A stretch of DNA of 64,000 nucleotides from Rhizobium lentis (GCF_017352135.1 NZ_CP071457.1:1-64000), one strand, 5' to 3'. Counted from the stretch's first letter, positions 53,757 to 62,714 are shown. Notes: a model not told the origin generated them from the letters alone. Made by a program: numbers and translations.

Positions 53757-54287
53757 CTAGTTTGGCGCGCTGGCTGCGGTTTCACCCGGGGGCATGATCC
53801 GGAACAAGAAGGTTGAAACCTTCTCCCCCGGCTTGAAGGGGCCGGGAACCTGGTTAGTTACCGGTTTCAAGCTTTGAAGGAACGCTGCAATTGATGTCAC
53901 GTCCTCGTCGGTGAGCTGCGCGAATGCATGCCATGGCATGATTGGCGCCAGGACGCGACCGTCCGGCCGCTGGCCGGTCTGAAGGGCAGTCACAATCTGT
54001 TCCCTGGTCCAGCTGCCGATGCCGGTCTCCTTGTCCGGCGTAATGTTGCGGCCGACAAAAACGCCCTGGCCCGGGATCTCAAAGCCAACATCCGATCCAC
54101 CGAGAAATCGCCCGCCGTCCGGCTTTCCGAAGAAATATCCCGGTGTGTGGCAGTCATTGCACCCGCCAATCGTGACGAGATATTCGCCGCGCGCAATCTG
54201 CTGATCATCGGCCGCTGCTGCCATGCTCAACGGTAGCTCCAACGCACAAGCGGCCAAAAATGCGAGCCGAACGCTCAACCGAAACAT
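53757..54287 (-). CDS. Small c-type cytochrome
   Basis: A 176-residue monohaem cytochrome c with a signal peptide (LAFLAACALELPLSMAAAA). The haem site is CNDCH (Cys43, Cys46, His47), and the axial Met is probably Met117 in APIMPWHAF. The pattern GEYLVTIGGCNDCHTPGY with NITPDKETGIGSWT is that of periplasmic cytochromes serving alcohol or sugar dehydrogenases. No partner dehydrogenase lies nearby, and it is convergent with the RraA operon, so its electron donor is unknown. Confidence 0.88.
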   Translation of the reverse strand: MFRLSVRLAFLAACALELPLSMAAAADDQQIARGEYLVTIGGCNDCHTPGYFFGKPDGGRFLGGSDVGFEIPGQGVFVGRNITPDKETGIGSWTREQIVTALQTGQRPDGRVLAPIMPWHAFAQLTDEDVTSIAAFLQSLKPVTNQVPGPFKPGEKVSTFLFRIMPPGETAASAPN

Positions 54288-54422
54288 TTTACCCTCCGTG
54301 TTACAGCCGCTCGCAGCCGAGAAGGACTGAATATCACGATGAAGTTATTCTATATATTAGCCACTTCGAATTATGGAATTGTATGGGGCGCGGCCCGCCA
54401 GGCCAGCGGTGAAAAAGGGCCA

Positions 54423-54551
54423 CGACACGAGCAGGTCTCCGTGTATTTTCGCGAGCACGGGGCGGATTGCGATCGCTTCGCTCGGGGACGGTCGGCCACC
54501 AGCGACACCTTGCCCGATTTCGAAGCGATGGGGCCGTGGTCGAACGCATAG
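54423..54551 (+). pseudogene. Degenerate copy of an enolase-superfamily gene 3' end
   Basis: The gap 54288-54698 (411 bases) has no convincing intact gene. Within it, two overlapping frames together recall the C-terminal end of the protein ending at 51177: GRIAIASLGDG in one frame, then DTLPDFEAM in another, against GRIASGSLGAVG and GALPDFEAM. A two-base deletion explains the shift. The last 24 bases are identical to 51140-51163. It is probably the remains of a duplicated or rearranged gene, though a dispersed short repeat is an alternative. A 70-codon open frame starting at 54339 covers it but is not credible as a gene. Confidence 0.5.
54508..54531 (+). repeat. 24-base exact repeat, copy 2
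   Basis: Identical to 51140-51163, about 3.4 kb away in the same orientation, followed here by unrelated sequence and the hairpin at 54559-54583. Confidence 0.8.
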
Positions 54552-54558
54552 CAGGACG

Positions 54559-54583
54559 CGCAGGCGGCTTGTGGCCGCCTGCG
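54559..54583. terminator. Strong GC-rich stem-loop in intergenic region
   Basis: CGCAGGCGGC (54559-54568) pairs perfectly with GCCGCCTGCG (54574-54583) around the loop TTGTG. It lies about 115 bases beyond the stop of the leftward RND pump gene, and no T-run follows on either strand. It could end transcription of the pump operon or be part of a repeat. Confidence 0.4.
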
Positions 54584-54698
54584 GGGGAACACGTCCCGCG
54601 GCTTTGTTCCTGGGGGGAGGAACTCCACCGAAGAGGCTGCCGTCACCGACCGTTGTCTGGCGCGGGACCATCTGCCCAATCGAGAGGGGGAGCGGAGA

Positions 54699-57600
54699 TC
54701 ATCTCTGACCGTGCCCCCTCCTTGATTGCTCGGGCTGGAAGGCGATGGCCGCGTGATCGTTGGAGGCCTGCGGTTTATCCTCGGCGATCTCCTGGGCCAG
54801 CCCGATCCGGCGCAGCAACCGTCTGAGCGCCTCGTCCAGGTCATCGACGAAGGTGAAGATGACGGGGATGACGACGAGGCTGAGCAACGTCGACATCATC
54901 ACGCCGCCGATTACCACGATCGCCATCGGCTGCCGGAAGCTGGAATCACCTCCGGTCAGGCTGAGAGCGACCGGAAGCATGCCGCAAGCCATGGCGATGG
55001 TGGTCATGACGATCGGCCGGGCGCGCTTGTGGCAGGCATCCACGAGGGCATCGAACCTGGCCATGCCCTGGCGGCGCGACATGATCGCATATTCGATGAG
55101 CAGGATGGAGTTCTTGGCCACCACGCCCATCAGCATGAGCAAGCCTATGACGGCCGCCATCGAGAAGCTAGTTCCGGTCAAAACGAGCGGCAGGAGCGCG
55201 CCGCCGAGCGAGAGCGGCAGAGCCATCAGCAGGGTGAGCGGCTGCAGGAAATCGTGGAAGAGCAGCACGAGAACCGCATAGATACAGAACACGCCGATCG
55301 CCATGGCAAGGGCGAAGCTCTGGAACAGTTCCGAACTGCGCTGAAGTTCGCCTTGTTCTACAAGGGTGACGCCCGAGGGCAGATGCTGGAGCGCCGGCAG
55401 CGCCTGTGCCTCGCGGTTGACGTCGCCGAGGATGCGGCCGTTGAGTTCGACCGAAAGGGTGACATTGCGCATCCGGTCGATGCGGTCGATTTCGGAAGGG
55501 CTGCCGCCGATCGTCACATCCGCGATCGATCCGAGATCGACATTGCCGTTCGTGCCCGCCACCCGCATGTTCTTGATGTCGTCCAGATTGGTGCGTGTCT
55601 CGGGGCTGAAGCGGACGACGATGGGAATTTGGCGCTGCGGCAGATTGAGCTTCGACAGGTCGGCCGAATATTCTCCATTCGTCGCCACGCGCACGGCCTC
55701 GGCGATGGAGGTCGACGTCACGCCGAGCGCTGCTGCACGCGCGAAATCGGGCGTGATCTGGATTTCGGGCGCCTGCCTCGCCGCGGTCGACGTTACCGCG
55801 CCGATACCCTGCAGCGTGCGGAGCTGTTCCTCGAGCGCCGTGCTGGCGCTGTCGAGGACATTCGCATCGTCGCTCGCCAGCGTGATCTCGAGCTTCGTGC
55901 CGTTGCCGCCGCTGCCGACCTCCACGCGCACACCGGGCAGCAGGGAGAGCGCCTGCCGGATGTCGTTTTCGATTTCCGACTGCTTGCGGTCACGACCGCC
56001 TATAGGCGACAAGACGGCGACGATAGTGGCGGAGCCAACATCGCTCGTCGTGCTGCTGTCGGGGCTGTCGCCTGAGGATGCGGATCCGACGGAGGAAAAG
56101 ACACGCGTAACATCATTGAGCTTTCCGACGATATCGGCTGCCCTTCTGGCCGCGGCGTCGGTCTGTTCTATGGTGGCGCCTGGCTGCATGGTGAGTGTGA
56201 TCCGGGTTCGCGCGTCGTCGGAAGCGGGCAGGAAGCCTGATTTCAGCAAGGGAATGGTGGAAAGCGAGAGCGCGACCAAAACGGCGGTTGCCGCCAGCGT
56301 GGTCTTTCTGTGGTCCATGGCGGTTTTCACGACTGCCATATAGGCGCGCATGATGCGGCCGTCCCTTTCCTCGGTCGGCGGGACAGCCTTCATGAAATAG
56401 GCGGCCATCATCGGCGTCAGCAGGCGCGCGACGACAAGCGAGGCGAGGACGGCGACAGCGGCGGTGATCCCGAACTGGCGGAACAGAAGTCCCGGAATGC
56501 CGCTCATGAATGCGGTTGGAAGGAAGACTGCGACGAGCGTGAAGGTGGTTGCGATGACGGCGAGTCCGATCTCGTCGGCGGCTTCGAGGGCGGCATCGAT
56601 CGGCCGCTTTCCCATCTGCAGATGGCGGGCGATGTTCTCGATTTCGACGATGGCGTCGTCGACGAGGATGCCGACCACGAGCGACAGCGCTAGCAGTGTG
56701 ATGATATTCAGGCTGAAGCCGCAGAGGTACATGACGAGGAAGGTCGGTATGACGGACAAAGGCAGCGCCACGGCCGACAGGATCGTTGCCCGCCAGTCCC
56801 GAAGGAAGAGCCAGACGACGATGATCGCCAGGATCGCACCCTCGTACAGCATGTGCATCGAACCATCGTAATTCTCGATGATCGGTCCGATCGTGCTGTA
56901 GGCGTCTTCGATCTGCACGTTGGAATGCTTGGGGGCAAACTGCTTCATCGCCGTGTCGACGTCGTCGGCTACACCACTGTCCGAAAACCCGTTCGAGCGC
57001 TTGATCTCGACCGCGACCACCGGTTTGCCGTCGAGATAGGCCATTGAGGACCGCTCGGCGAAACTGTCGGTGACGGATGCTACATCGTCGAGGCGAACCT
57101 GCTGGCCGTTCGCCAGCGGAATTCTGAGCGCCTTCAGCGCCTCGACCGAGGGCAGGGCGCCGAGCGTTCGCAAGGTCTGGCGGGTGCCGCCGATTTCGCC
57201 AAGACCTCCTGATGTATCCGTCTGCACGGCCTTCAGCTGCGATGACACAGTCGCCGCAGTGACCCCAAGCGAAGCCATGGTCGCAGGGTCGAGATCCACA
57301 TGAACCTCGCGGTCGATGCCGCCGATGCGGTTGACTTGTCCGACGCCCGGCACCGACAGCAGCGCCTTGGTCAGATCATTGTCGACGAACCAGGAAAGTT
57401 CTGTCTCGTTGAGAGCGGTGGAGCGAATGGCATATGTGACAAGCGCGGAGCTCTGCACCGTGACCTTGGTGACGCTTGGGCTTTCCATCTGCGCCGGCAG
57501 ATCGCCTTTAACGCCGTCGACGGCGTTGCGGACTTCGTTCAAGGCCGTTTCGCTGTCTTTCTCAAGCTCGAAGGAGACCTTGATCGTGACGGTGCCATCC

Positions 57601-57854
57601 GTAATGGTCGTGGTGATGTGGTCAAGATAGCTGAGCGAGGCGAGACTATCCTCGATGGTGCGGGCGACCTCCGTCTCGAGCTGCGTCGGTGCTGCGCCGT
57701 CGAGCGTTGCGGTGACGGTGATCGTCGGCAGGTCCATATCGGGGAAGTTCTGGATCGGCAACTGCTTGAAGGCTAAGAGCCCGCCGACGGCAAGCATCAC
57801 GAACAGCAATATTGATGGCACGGGGTTGCGGATCGACCATGCTGAGAAATTCAT
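54699..57854 (-). CDS. RND efflux pump inner-membrane subunit (HAE-1/AcrB type)
   Basis: A 1051-residue RND transporter. It begins MNFSAWSIRNPVPSILLFVM, has the usual duplicated plan (helix 1, large periplasmic loop, six-helix block, then repeat), and the proton-relay Asp pair in VVGILVDDAIVEIEN (helix 4). The FPDMDLPTITVTATLDGAAP loop after helix 1 and LMLMGVVAKNSILLIEYA in the second half are HAE-family marks. It exports hydrophobic or amphiphilic compounds with the adaptor encoded upstream and the outer-membrane lipoprotein channel at 61251. Its ATG shares one base with the adaptor stop. Confidence 0.93.
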   Translation of the reverse strand: MNFSAWSIRNPVPSILLFVMLAVGGLLAFKQLPIQNFPDMDLPTITVTATLDGAAPTQLETEVARTIEDSLASLSYLDHITTTITDGTVTIKVSFELEKDSETALNEVRNAVDGVKGDLPAQMESPSVTKVTVQSSALVTYAIRSTALNETELSWFVDNDLTKALLSVPGVGQVNRIGGIDREVHVDLDPATMASLGVTAATVSSQLKAVQTDTSGGLGEIGGTRQTLRTLGALPSVEALKALRIPLANGQQVRLDDVASVTDSFAERSSMAYLDGKPVVAVEIKRSNGFSDSGVADDVDTAMKQFAPKHSNVQIEDAYSTIGPIIENYDGSMHMLYEGAILAIIVVWLFLRDWRATILSAVALPLSVIPTFLVMYLCGFSLNIITLLALSLVVGILVDDAIVEIENIARHLQMGKRPIDAALEAADEIGLAVIATTFTLVAVFLPTAFMSGIPGLLFRQFGITAAVAVLASLVVARLLTPMMAAYFMKAVPPTEERDGRIMRAYMAVVKTAMDHRKTTLAATAVLVALSLSTIPLLKSGFLPASDDARTRITLTMQPGATIEQTDAAARRAADIVGKLNDVTRVFSSVGSASSGDSPDSSTTSDVGSATIVAVLSPIGGRDRKQSEIENDIRQALSLLPGVRVEVGSGGNGTKLEITLASDDANVLDSASTALEEQLRTLQGIGAVTSTAARQAPEIQITPDFARAAALGVTSTSIAEAVRVATNGEYSADLSKLNLPQRQIPIVVRFSPETRTNLDDIKNMRVAGTNGNVDLGSIADVTIGGSPSEIDRIDRMRNVTLSVELNGRILGDVNREAQALPALQHLPSGVTLVEQGELQRSSELFQSFALAMAIGVFCIYAVLVLLFHDFLQPLTLLMALPLSLGGALLPLVLTGTSFSMAAVIGLLMLMGVVAKNSILLIEYAIMSRRQGMARFDALVDACHKRARPIVMTTIAMACGMLPVALSLTGGDSSFRQPMAIVVIGGVMMSTLLSLVVIPVIFTFVDDLDEALRRLLRRIGLAQEIAEDKPQASNDHAAIAFQPEQSRRGHGQR

Positions 57855-58954
57855 CAGTTTGTCTCCGCAATCTTTACGAGGTCGTTGTCGGACAGGAACG
57901 CGCCGCCGGAGCTCACTACTCTCGAGGAGCGGTCCAGTCCGGAGACGATTTCCACCTCGCCGTCGTTGCGGCGACCGGTTTCCACACGGATCCTTTGCAC
58001 GCGTTGGTCCTCGCCTGATGTGAAGACGTAGCTTATGCCGTCCCGGAAAACGATCGCCGTTTCGGGAATGGTCAGCGCCGGGGAGGCCTGCAGTTCGATG
58101 TTACCGGTCACGTAAAGCCCGGTGCGCGGGCGCATTTCGGCTGGAAGCGTGACATAGACGATCGCTCGGCTGGTATCGGTGCTGACCGAAGGTCCGACAA
58201 GCCTCACCTTGCCTTCGATGGCTTGGCCGTCCGGCCCGTTGATCTTAACGCTCAAGCCTTCCGAAATGCGCGGGAGGTAGCGGGCGGAAACCTCAGCCTG
58301 CCATTCGATCCGCTGCTGGCGCACCATCCGGAACAGCTCGGTGCCCGTAGAGACGACGGCGCCGAGATTGGCGGAACGCGAAGTTATGACGCCATCGTCG
58401 ACCGCGGTGATGGTGGTCTGCGCAAGCTTGATCTTCTCGCTGTCGAGTGCAGCTTCTTCGGACGTAAGACTTGCCGTCGCCGTCTGTTCGTCGGCCAGAT
58501 ATTCGACGATCTTCTCGTCGGAAAGGGCGCCGGAAGGACGCAGCTGCCGCGCCCGGTCGGCATTGGCCTTGGCCTTCGAAAGATTGGCCTTGGCGGTCTG
58601 AATGGCCGCCTCCTGCTTGCGCAGATCGGCAAGCACGCTCTCCTGGGAAAGCCGCACGAGCGTCTCTCCCTTGGTGACCACGGAGCCAACATCGACCAGG
58701 ACATCGGTGATGCGCAGGCCGCTCGTTTCAGAGGCGATGATCGCTTCTTGCCAGGGCTTCAGCCACCCACTCGCGGGAACGGTCTCAGGCCATTCGCGTT
58801 GCGCAGGCGCCGTCAGGGAGACGGTGAGCGCCGTCGCGGCGGCCTGTTCTGCCATGACAAGACGGGCGGGGGAGACAAGAACTGCAGCAACAAGCGCAGC
58901 GGCAAACATTCTGGATGATTTTCTCAACAAAGCATTCCTTGTGGTCAAAGGCAT
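57854..58954 (-). CDS. RND efflux periplasmic adaptor subunit (MFP)
   Basis: A 366-residue membrane-fusion protein. An N-terminal signal sequence (SSRMFAAALVAAVLVSPARLVMA) is followed by the barrel/lipoyl part (VPASGWLKPWQEAIIASETS, then VKGETLVRLSQ in the same domain). A coiled-coil hairpin runs at about 100-165 (rich in A, K, E: AAIQTAKANLSKAKANADRA), and a beta-barrel closes it (TGLYVTGNIELQASPALTIP). The chosen ATG has AAAGG eight bases upstream; an earlier start 41 codons back lacks a clear site. Divergent from the response regulator, with the shared control region at 59063-59099. Confidence 0.87.
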   Translation of the reverse strand: MPLTTRNALLRKSSRMFAAALVAAVLVSPARLVMAEQAAATALTVSLTAPAQREWPETVPASGWLKPWQEAIIASETSGLRITDVLVDVGSVVTKGETLVRLSQESVLADLRKQEAAIQTAKANLSKAKANADRARQLRPSGALSDEKIVEYLADEQTATASLTSEEAALDSEKIKLAQTTITAVDDGVITSRSANLGAVVSTGTELFRMVRQQRIEWQAEVSARYLPRISEGLSVKINGPDGQAIEGKVRLVGPSVSTDTSRAIVYVTLPAEMRPRTGLYVTGNIELQASPALTIPETAIVFRDGISYVFTSGEDQRVQRIRVETGRRNDGEVEIVSGLDRSSRVVSSGGAFLSDNDLVKIAETN

Positions 58955-59062
58955 CGATGCCTTTGAATCCGCGCGAAGGCGACGAACGAGTGCCGCCCAT
59001 GTCGAGGCAACCCCGTTTCTGGTGCGCGTCGATGTCATGGCAGGATAAGTAGCGGTGCGAAC

Positions 59063-59099
59063 GTTAAGCGCGGTCAAGTTAGTGTTAAGTTAGGTAAAA
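59063..59099. promoter_or_regulatory. Tandem response-regulator boxes, divergent pump/regulator promoter
   Basis: GTTAAG (59063-59068), GTCAAG (59073-59078) and GTTAAG (59084-59089) are spaced 10 and 11 bases apart and continue into TTAGGTAAAA. Read on the minus strand, TTTTACCTAACTTAACA here differs by one base from 61164-61180 before the channel gene. The 10-11 base spacing is that of OmpR-type regulators binding head to tail, so the regulator encoded at 59161 is the likely binder. Confidence 0.7.
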
Positions 59100-59160
59100 C
59101 TTGGCCGGGTGAGCGCGTATGTGCTGTATGGCTTGGCCGGTTTAATGACGGATAACGCAA

Positions 59161-59847
59161 ATGAACAAGGTTCTCCTCATCGACGACGATGCCGAGCTGA
59201 CGACGCTTCTGCAGGAATATCTGGTCGAGGAAGGATATGACGTCGTGACGGATACGGACGGTCGCGCCGCCATTGCGGCGGCTGCCGGCAATACGGTCGA
59301 TATCATTGTGCTCGACATCATGATGCCCCGGATGAACGGGATCGAAGTCCTGCAGAGGATCCGGAAGCTTAGCCAGGTTCCCGTTCTGATGCTGACCGCA
59401 AGGGGCGATGACGTGGACAGGATATCGGGTCTCAATCTCGGGGCCGACGACTATGTGCCGAAGCCGTGCTCGCCGGGCGAGCTGGCGGCGCGGTTGCGGG
59501 CCATCCTACGTCGCGCCGGTCAGCCGGCGACCGGCGCGTCCACCGACACGATCAGGGCGGGGCAGCTCGTGATCCATCCGGGCAGCAGGATCGCCGAATG
59601 GCGCGGAGAAATCCTGGATCTCACAGGCACCGAATTCAGCCTGCTCGAGGTGCTTGCCCGCAGCGCTGGCCAGCTCGTGTCGAAGCAGGAGATTTCGAAG
59701 CGGGCCTTCGGCAAGCCGCTGACCCCGTTCGATCGCCGTATCGACGTCCATATCAGCAGCGTTCGCCAGAAGCTCGGACTGAGGGAGGACGGGCAATCCT
59801 GGATCCAGTCCGTCCGCGGCCAGGGCTACCAACTTCTCGTGGACTGA
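59161..59847 (+). CDS. OmpR-family response regulator
   Basis: A 228-residue regulator. The receiver domain covers residues 3-115: acidic pocket DDD (8-10), phosphoacceptor Asp52 (IIVLDIMMPRMNG), Thr in MLTARGDD and Lys in YVPKPCSPGEL. The winged-helix domain starts near residue 130 and ends RVDVHISS-type (RRIDVHISSVRQKLG, then VRGQGYQLLVD). It has CpxR-like features. It lies two bases before the kinase gene and divergent from the pump genes; it probably activates the pump and channel through the boxes at 59063 and 61164. Confidence 0.92.
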   Translation: MNKVLLIDDDAELTTLLQEYLVEEGYDVVTDTDGRAAIAAAAGNTVDIIVLDIMMPRMNGIEVLQRIRKLSQVPVLMLTARGDDVDRISGLNLGADDYVPKPCSPGELAARLRAILRRAGQPATGASTDTIRAGQLVIHPGSRIAEWRGEILDLTGTEFSLLEVLARSAGQLVSKQEISKRAFGKPLTPFDRRIDVHISSVRQKLGLREDGQSWIQSVRGQGYQLLVD

Positions 59848-59849
59848 CC

Positions 59850-61148
59850 ATGCCCCGGCTTTTCTGGAAGTTCTTCGCGACGATCTGGCTGACGCTTGCA
59901 ATGACGCTCACCGTCATAATCGTGATCGTCAACGTCTTTGAGATCCCGCCCCCCGGCCGCGATCGGGAGTATCAGGAGCGAGCGTTCATTCTGACGCTGA
60001 CGGCGAATGTGCTTGCAAGGGATGGTGAGGACGCTGCCGCGCGCTTCATCCGCACAAGCGAGGAGACGGTGCCGCTGGGCCTGAGTCTCTCGCAAAGCAC
60101 GGAGTCGTTTGTCTGCGCGGACGAGAGTTCGGCAGAGACGAAGTCCATCCTGAAGGACGGAATTTGCTACCGGATCTCCGTTGCGCCGGAACCGAGCTTC
60201 CTTTTCAACGTTGTGGACAACCTGGCGCTGCTGGTGCCTTGGCTCTCGATTTTCGTTTCGAGTACCGTCGCCGCCGCCGCGCTCGCCCGCTATCTCATTC
60301 GGCCTGTCGTGCACCTTCGCGATGGCCTGAGCGCGCTCGCCCATGGCCGCTTCGACGTCCGCATCGGCGATCGGATGGCCGGCCGCAGGGACGAGGTCAC
60401 CGCGCTGGCGCATGACTTCGATTCCACCGCCGCGCGGCTTCAGGAGCTTCAGGATGCGCAGCAGAGGCTGTTCCACGACGTCTCCCATGAATTGCGTTCG
60501 CCCTTATCGCGCCTGCAGGCCGCCGTCGGCGTGCTCCGGCAGAGCCCGGCGAAACTTGGCGCCATGGTGGATCGTATGGACCGGGAGGTCGAACGGCTGG
60601 ACGCGCTGGTCGGCGAGGTTCTGACGCTTGCCAAGCTGACCGCGGGATCCTGCCTGCCGCTGAAAACCCAGACCCTGGATGTCGTCGAACTGCTGAACGA
60701 AATCCTCGGCGACGCTGCATTCGAAGCTCAGACGCGGGATGTGTCGATTACAAAGAGTGTCGACGGCGCCTTCCGCGCCGAGGTCGAAGGCGAGCTGATC
60801 TACCGGGCGCTCGAAAACGTCGTGCGCAACGCCGTCAAATACACGGCCGAACATTCGCGCATATCCGTGTCTTGCGAGCCGTCGGGCGAGCGCCTCAAAA
60901 TCTGCGTCGCCGATCAGGGGCCGGGTGTCAAACGGGATGAACTCGAGCGGATCTTCCAGCCGTTCTCACGCGGGAAAGAGGCGGTGCCGAGAGGCGGATA
61001 CGGCCTGGGCCTCGCCATCACCCGGCAGGCCGTCGAGCGCCATGGCGGGCGGGTGCATGCATCCTTGCCCGACGGGGGCGGACTGGCAATCACGATCGAG
61101 CTTCCACGGCGGCCGCCACCCGCTGGTTCGGTTGATCATCAAGTCTGA
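59850..61148 (+). CDS. Sensor histidine kinase (CpxA-like)
   Basis: A 432-residue membrane kinase. Helix 1 is at about 9-30 (FATIWLTLAMTLTVIIVIVN), followed by a periplasmic sensor of about 95 residues with two Cys (Cys89, Cys106). Helix 2 lies at 126-149, and a HAMP region carries RPVVHLRDGLSAL. The phospho-acceptor is His213 in FHDVSHELRSPLSRL; the ATP-binding boxes are NVVRNAVKY, DQGPGV and GGYGLGLAI. The ATG lies two bases after the regulator stop. The signal is unknown; the paired Cys in the sensor could respond to redox or envelope stress. Confidence 0.92.
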   Translation: MPRLFWKFFATIWLTLAMTLTVIIVIVNVFEIPPPGRDREYQERAFILTLTANVLARDGEDAAARFIRTSEETVPLGLSLSQSTESFVCADESSAETKSILKDGICYRISVAPEPSFLFNVVDNLALLVPWLSIFVSSTVAAAALARYLIRPVVHLRDGLSALAHGRFDVRIGDRMAGRRDEVTALAHDFDSTAARLQELQDAQQRLFHDVSHELRSPLSRLQAAVGVLRQSPAKLGAMVDRMDREVERLDALVGEVLTLAKLTAGSCLPLKTQTLDVVELLNEILGDAAFEAQTRDVSITKSVDGAFRAEVEGELIYRALENVVRNAVKYTAEHSRISVSCEPSGERLKICVADQGPGVKRDELERIFQPFSRGKEAVPRGGYGLGLAITRQAVERHGGRVHASLPDGGGLAITIELPRRPPPAGSVDHQV

Positions 61149-61163
61149 TCCGGCCCTTTGCGT

Positions 61164-61200
61164 TTTTACCTAACTTTACAGTTTCTTAACCGCTGTTAAC
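61164..61200. promoter_or_regulatory. Tandem response-regulator boxes before the channel gene
   Basis: TTTTACCTAACTTTACA (61164-61180) is followed by CTTAAC (61185-61190) and GTTAAC (61195-61200), with half-sites spaced 11 and 10 bases apart, as at 59063-59099 read in reverse. About three quarters of a 38-base stretch agree between the two places. The start codon of the channel gene lies 50 bases beyond. Confidence 0.7.
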
Positions 61201-61250
61201 GCTGGCCCCGCTAAGCCTGAACCCATAATCCCGGTTCAGGAAGCTCGCCA

Positions 61251-62702
61251 GTGTATCCGTCATTCTCCACAAGACTCTCATCGCTGCGCTACGCCGCATC
61301 CGCCTTCACGCTGCTGCTCGCGGGCTGCGTCAGCGGCCCTGATCATGTTCCCCCTGAGATGCCGCTGCCGGCCAGATTCGAAGAGGGTGGCAGCAAGAGC
61401 AATGGCGGTGTCGTGACGGCTGAGTGGTGGACGGCCTATCGCGACAGGCAGCTCGACGGGCTGGTCGCCCATGGCCTCAACGAGAACCTTGATGTGCTGC
61501 AGGCGCTCGAAAGCATCAACGCGGCTGCCGCCAATGTCACGGTTGCCGGCGCTGGCGGACTGCCTAGCCTCAGTGTCGACGCATCGCACACGGTATCCGG
61601 CGAGAAGGGGCGGCTGCGCACGACGGTCGGCGCCACCAACACGACAGGCGGCGGCGCCAGCCTTTCCTGGCTGCTCGACGTCTTCGGCCAGTATCGTCGC
61701 TCGAAGGAGAGTGCCATCGCCTCCCTCGGGGCAGCCCATGCGACGGCCGATAATGCGAAGCTCACATTCCTGAAAGACCTGGTCGAGAGCTATATCGACG
61801 CCCGCTACTATCAGGAGCGCATTGCGCTTTCCCAGGCGAATTTGAAATCCCGTCAGCAGACTTACGAACTCACGCAGCTACAGCTCAAGGCAGGGGCGGC
61901 CTCCCGTCTCGACGTCGTTCAGGCCGAGGGGCTGGTACAATCGACGAAGGCCGACATTCCCGGCCTCGAACAGAGTTTTACAGAGTCGGCTCATCACATC
62001 GCCACCTTGCTTGGAATGCCGGCGGCGTCGCTGACGGACGAGCTACGGAAAAGCGCAGGCCAGCCGGTTTTCCGCGGCAGCATTCGCGCCGGTATTCCCG
62101 CCGATCTCATCCGCAACCGTCCCGATATCCGGAAAGCCGAACGCGAGCTGGCGGCGGCTGTTGCCGATATCGGTGCTGCCGAAGCTGAGCTTTATCCGTC
62201 GATCTCGCTCTCCGGCTCGATCTCGCCGAGCTGGGTCAAATCATCGGGCGCCAGCGGCGCAAGCCTGACCAGCTGGTCCTTCGGGCCGACGCTCAACCTG
62301 CCGATCTTCGACGGCGGCAAGTTGCAGGCGAATGTCGATATCGAGAAGTCCGATGCGAAGTCTCAATATCTCGCCTGGAAGGCGGCGGTGCTGAACGGGA
62401 TCGAAGAGGTCGAGAACGCGCTGTCGGCGGTTCGCCGCGACACGCAGACGCTGGAACCGTTGCGCAGGCAGGTGCAGACGGCGCAGGAATCGCTGGCGCT
62501 TTCGACCACCAGCTACAAGGATGGCGCCTCCTCGCTGCTCGACGTTCTGGACGCGCAACGTTCGGTCTCAGATGCTCAGGAAAGTCTTGCGGCCACCGTG
62601 CAGCAGGTCGCGAAGGATTATGTGGACCTCTATGTCGCCATCGGCGCCGGTTACCTCGAGCCGGAACATTCCCCGTCCACGCAAACTGCAAAATCGGGCT
62701 GA
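61251..62702 (+). CDS. RND efflux outer-membrane lipoprotein channel (NodT/OprM family)
   Basis: A 483-residue outer-membrane factor. A lipoprotein signal peptide ends in LLLAGC with Cys26 as the lipid site. Two repeated TolC-type halves follow, each with a strand pair and long helices: ESYIDARYYQERIALSQANL in the first, and RRQVQTAQESLALSTTSYKD in the second. LIRNRPDIRKAERELAAAVAD is the characteristic mid-protein mark. The start is GTG, with AGGAAG about eight bases upstream. It completes the tripartite pump, though it is encoded apart from the adaptor and pump genes behind the two-component system. Confidence 0.92.
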   Translation: MYPSFSTRLSSLRYAASAFTLLLAGCVSGPDHVPPEMPLPARFEEGGSKSNGGVVTAEWWTAYRDRQLDGLVAHGLNENLDVLQALESINAAAANVTVAGAGGLPSLSVDASHTVSGEKGRLRTTVGATNTTGGGASLSWLLDVFGQYRRSKESAIASLGAAHATADNAKLTFLKDLVESYIDARYYQERIALSQANLKSRQQTYELTQLQLKAGAASRLDVVQAEGLVQSTKADIPGLEQSFTESAHHIATLLGMPAASLTDELRKSAGQPVFRGSIRAGIPADLIRNRPDIRKAERELAAAVADIGAAEAELYPSISLSGSISPSWVKSSGASGASLTSWSFGPTLNLPIFDGGKLQANVDIEKSDAKSQYLAWKAAVLNGIEEVENALSAVRRDTQTLEPLRRQVQTAQESLALSTTSYKDGASSLLDVLDAQRSVSDAQESLAATVQQVAKDYVDLYVAIGAGYLEPEHSPSTQTAKSG

Positions 62703-62714
62703 TTCGAGGTTGGG

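Noticed and set aside
54339..54551. Possible 70-residue small protein in the gap before the RND pump
   Set aside because: Its second half reads as a shifted remnant of an enolase-type gene end, and there is no ribosome-binding site before the ATG.
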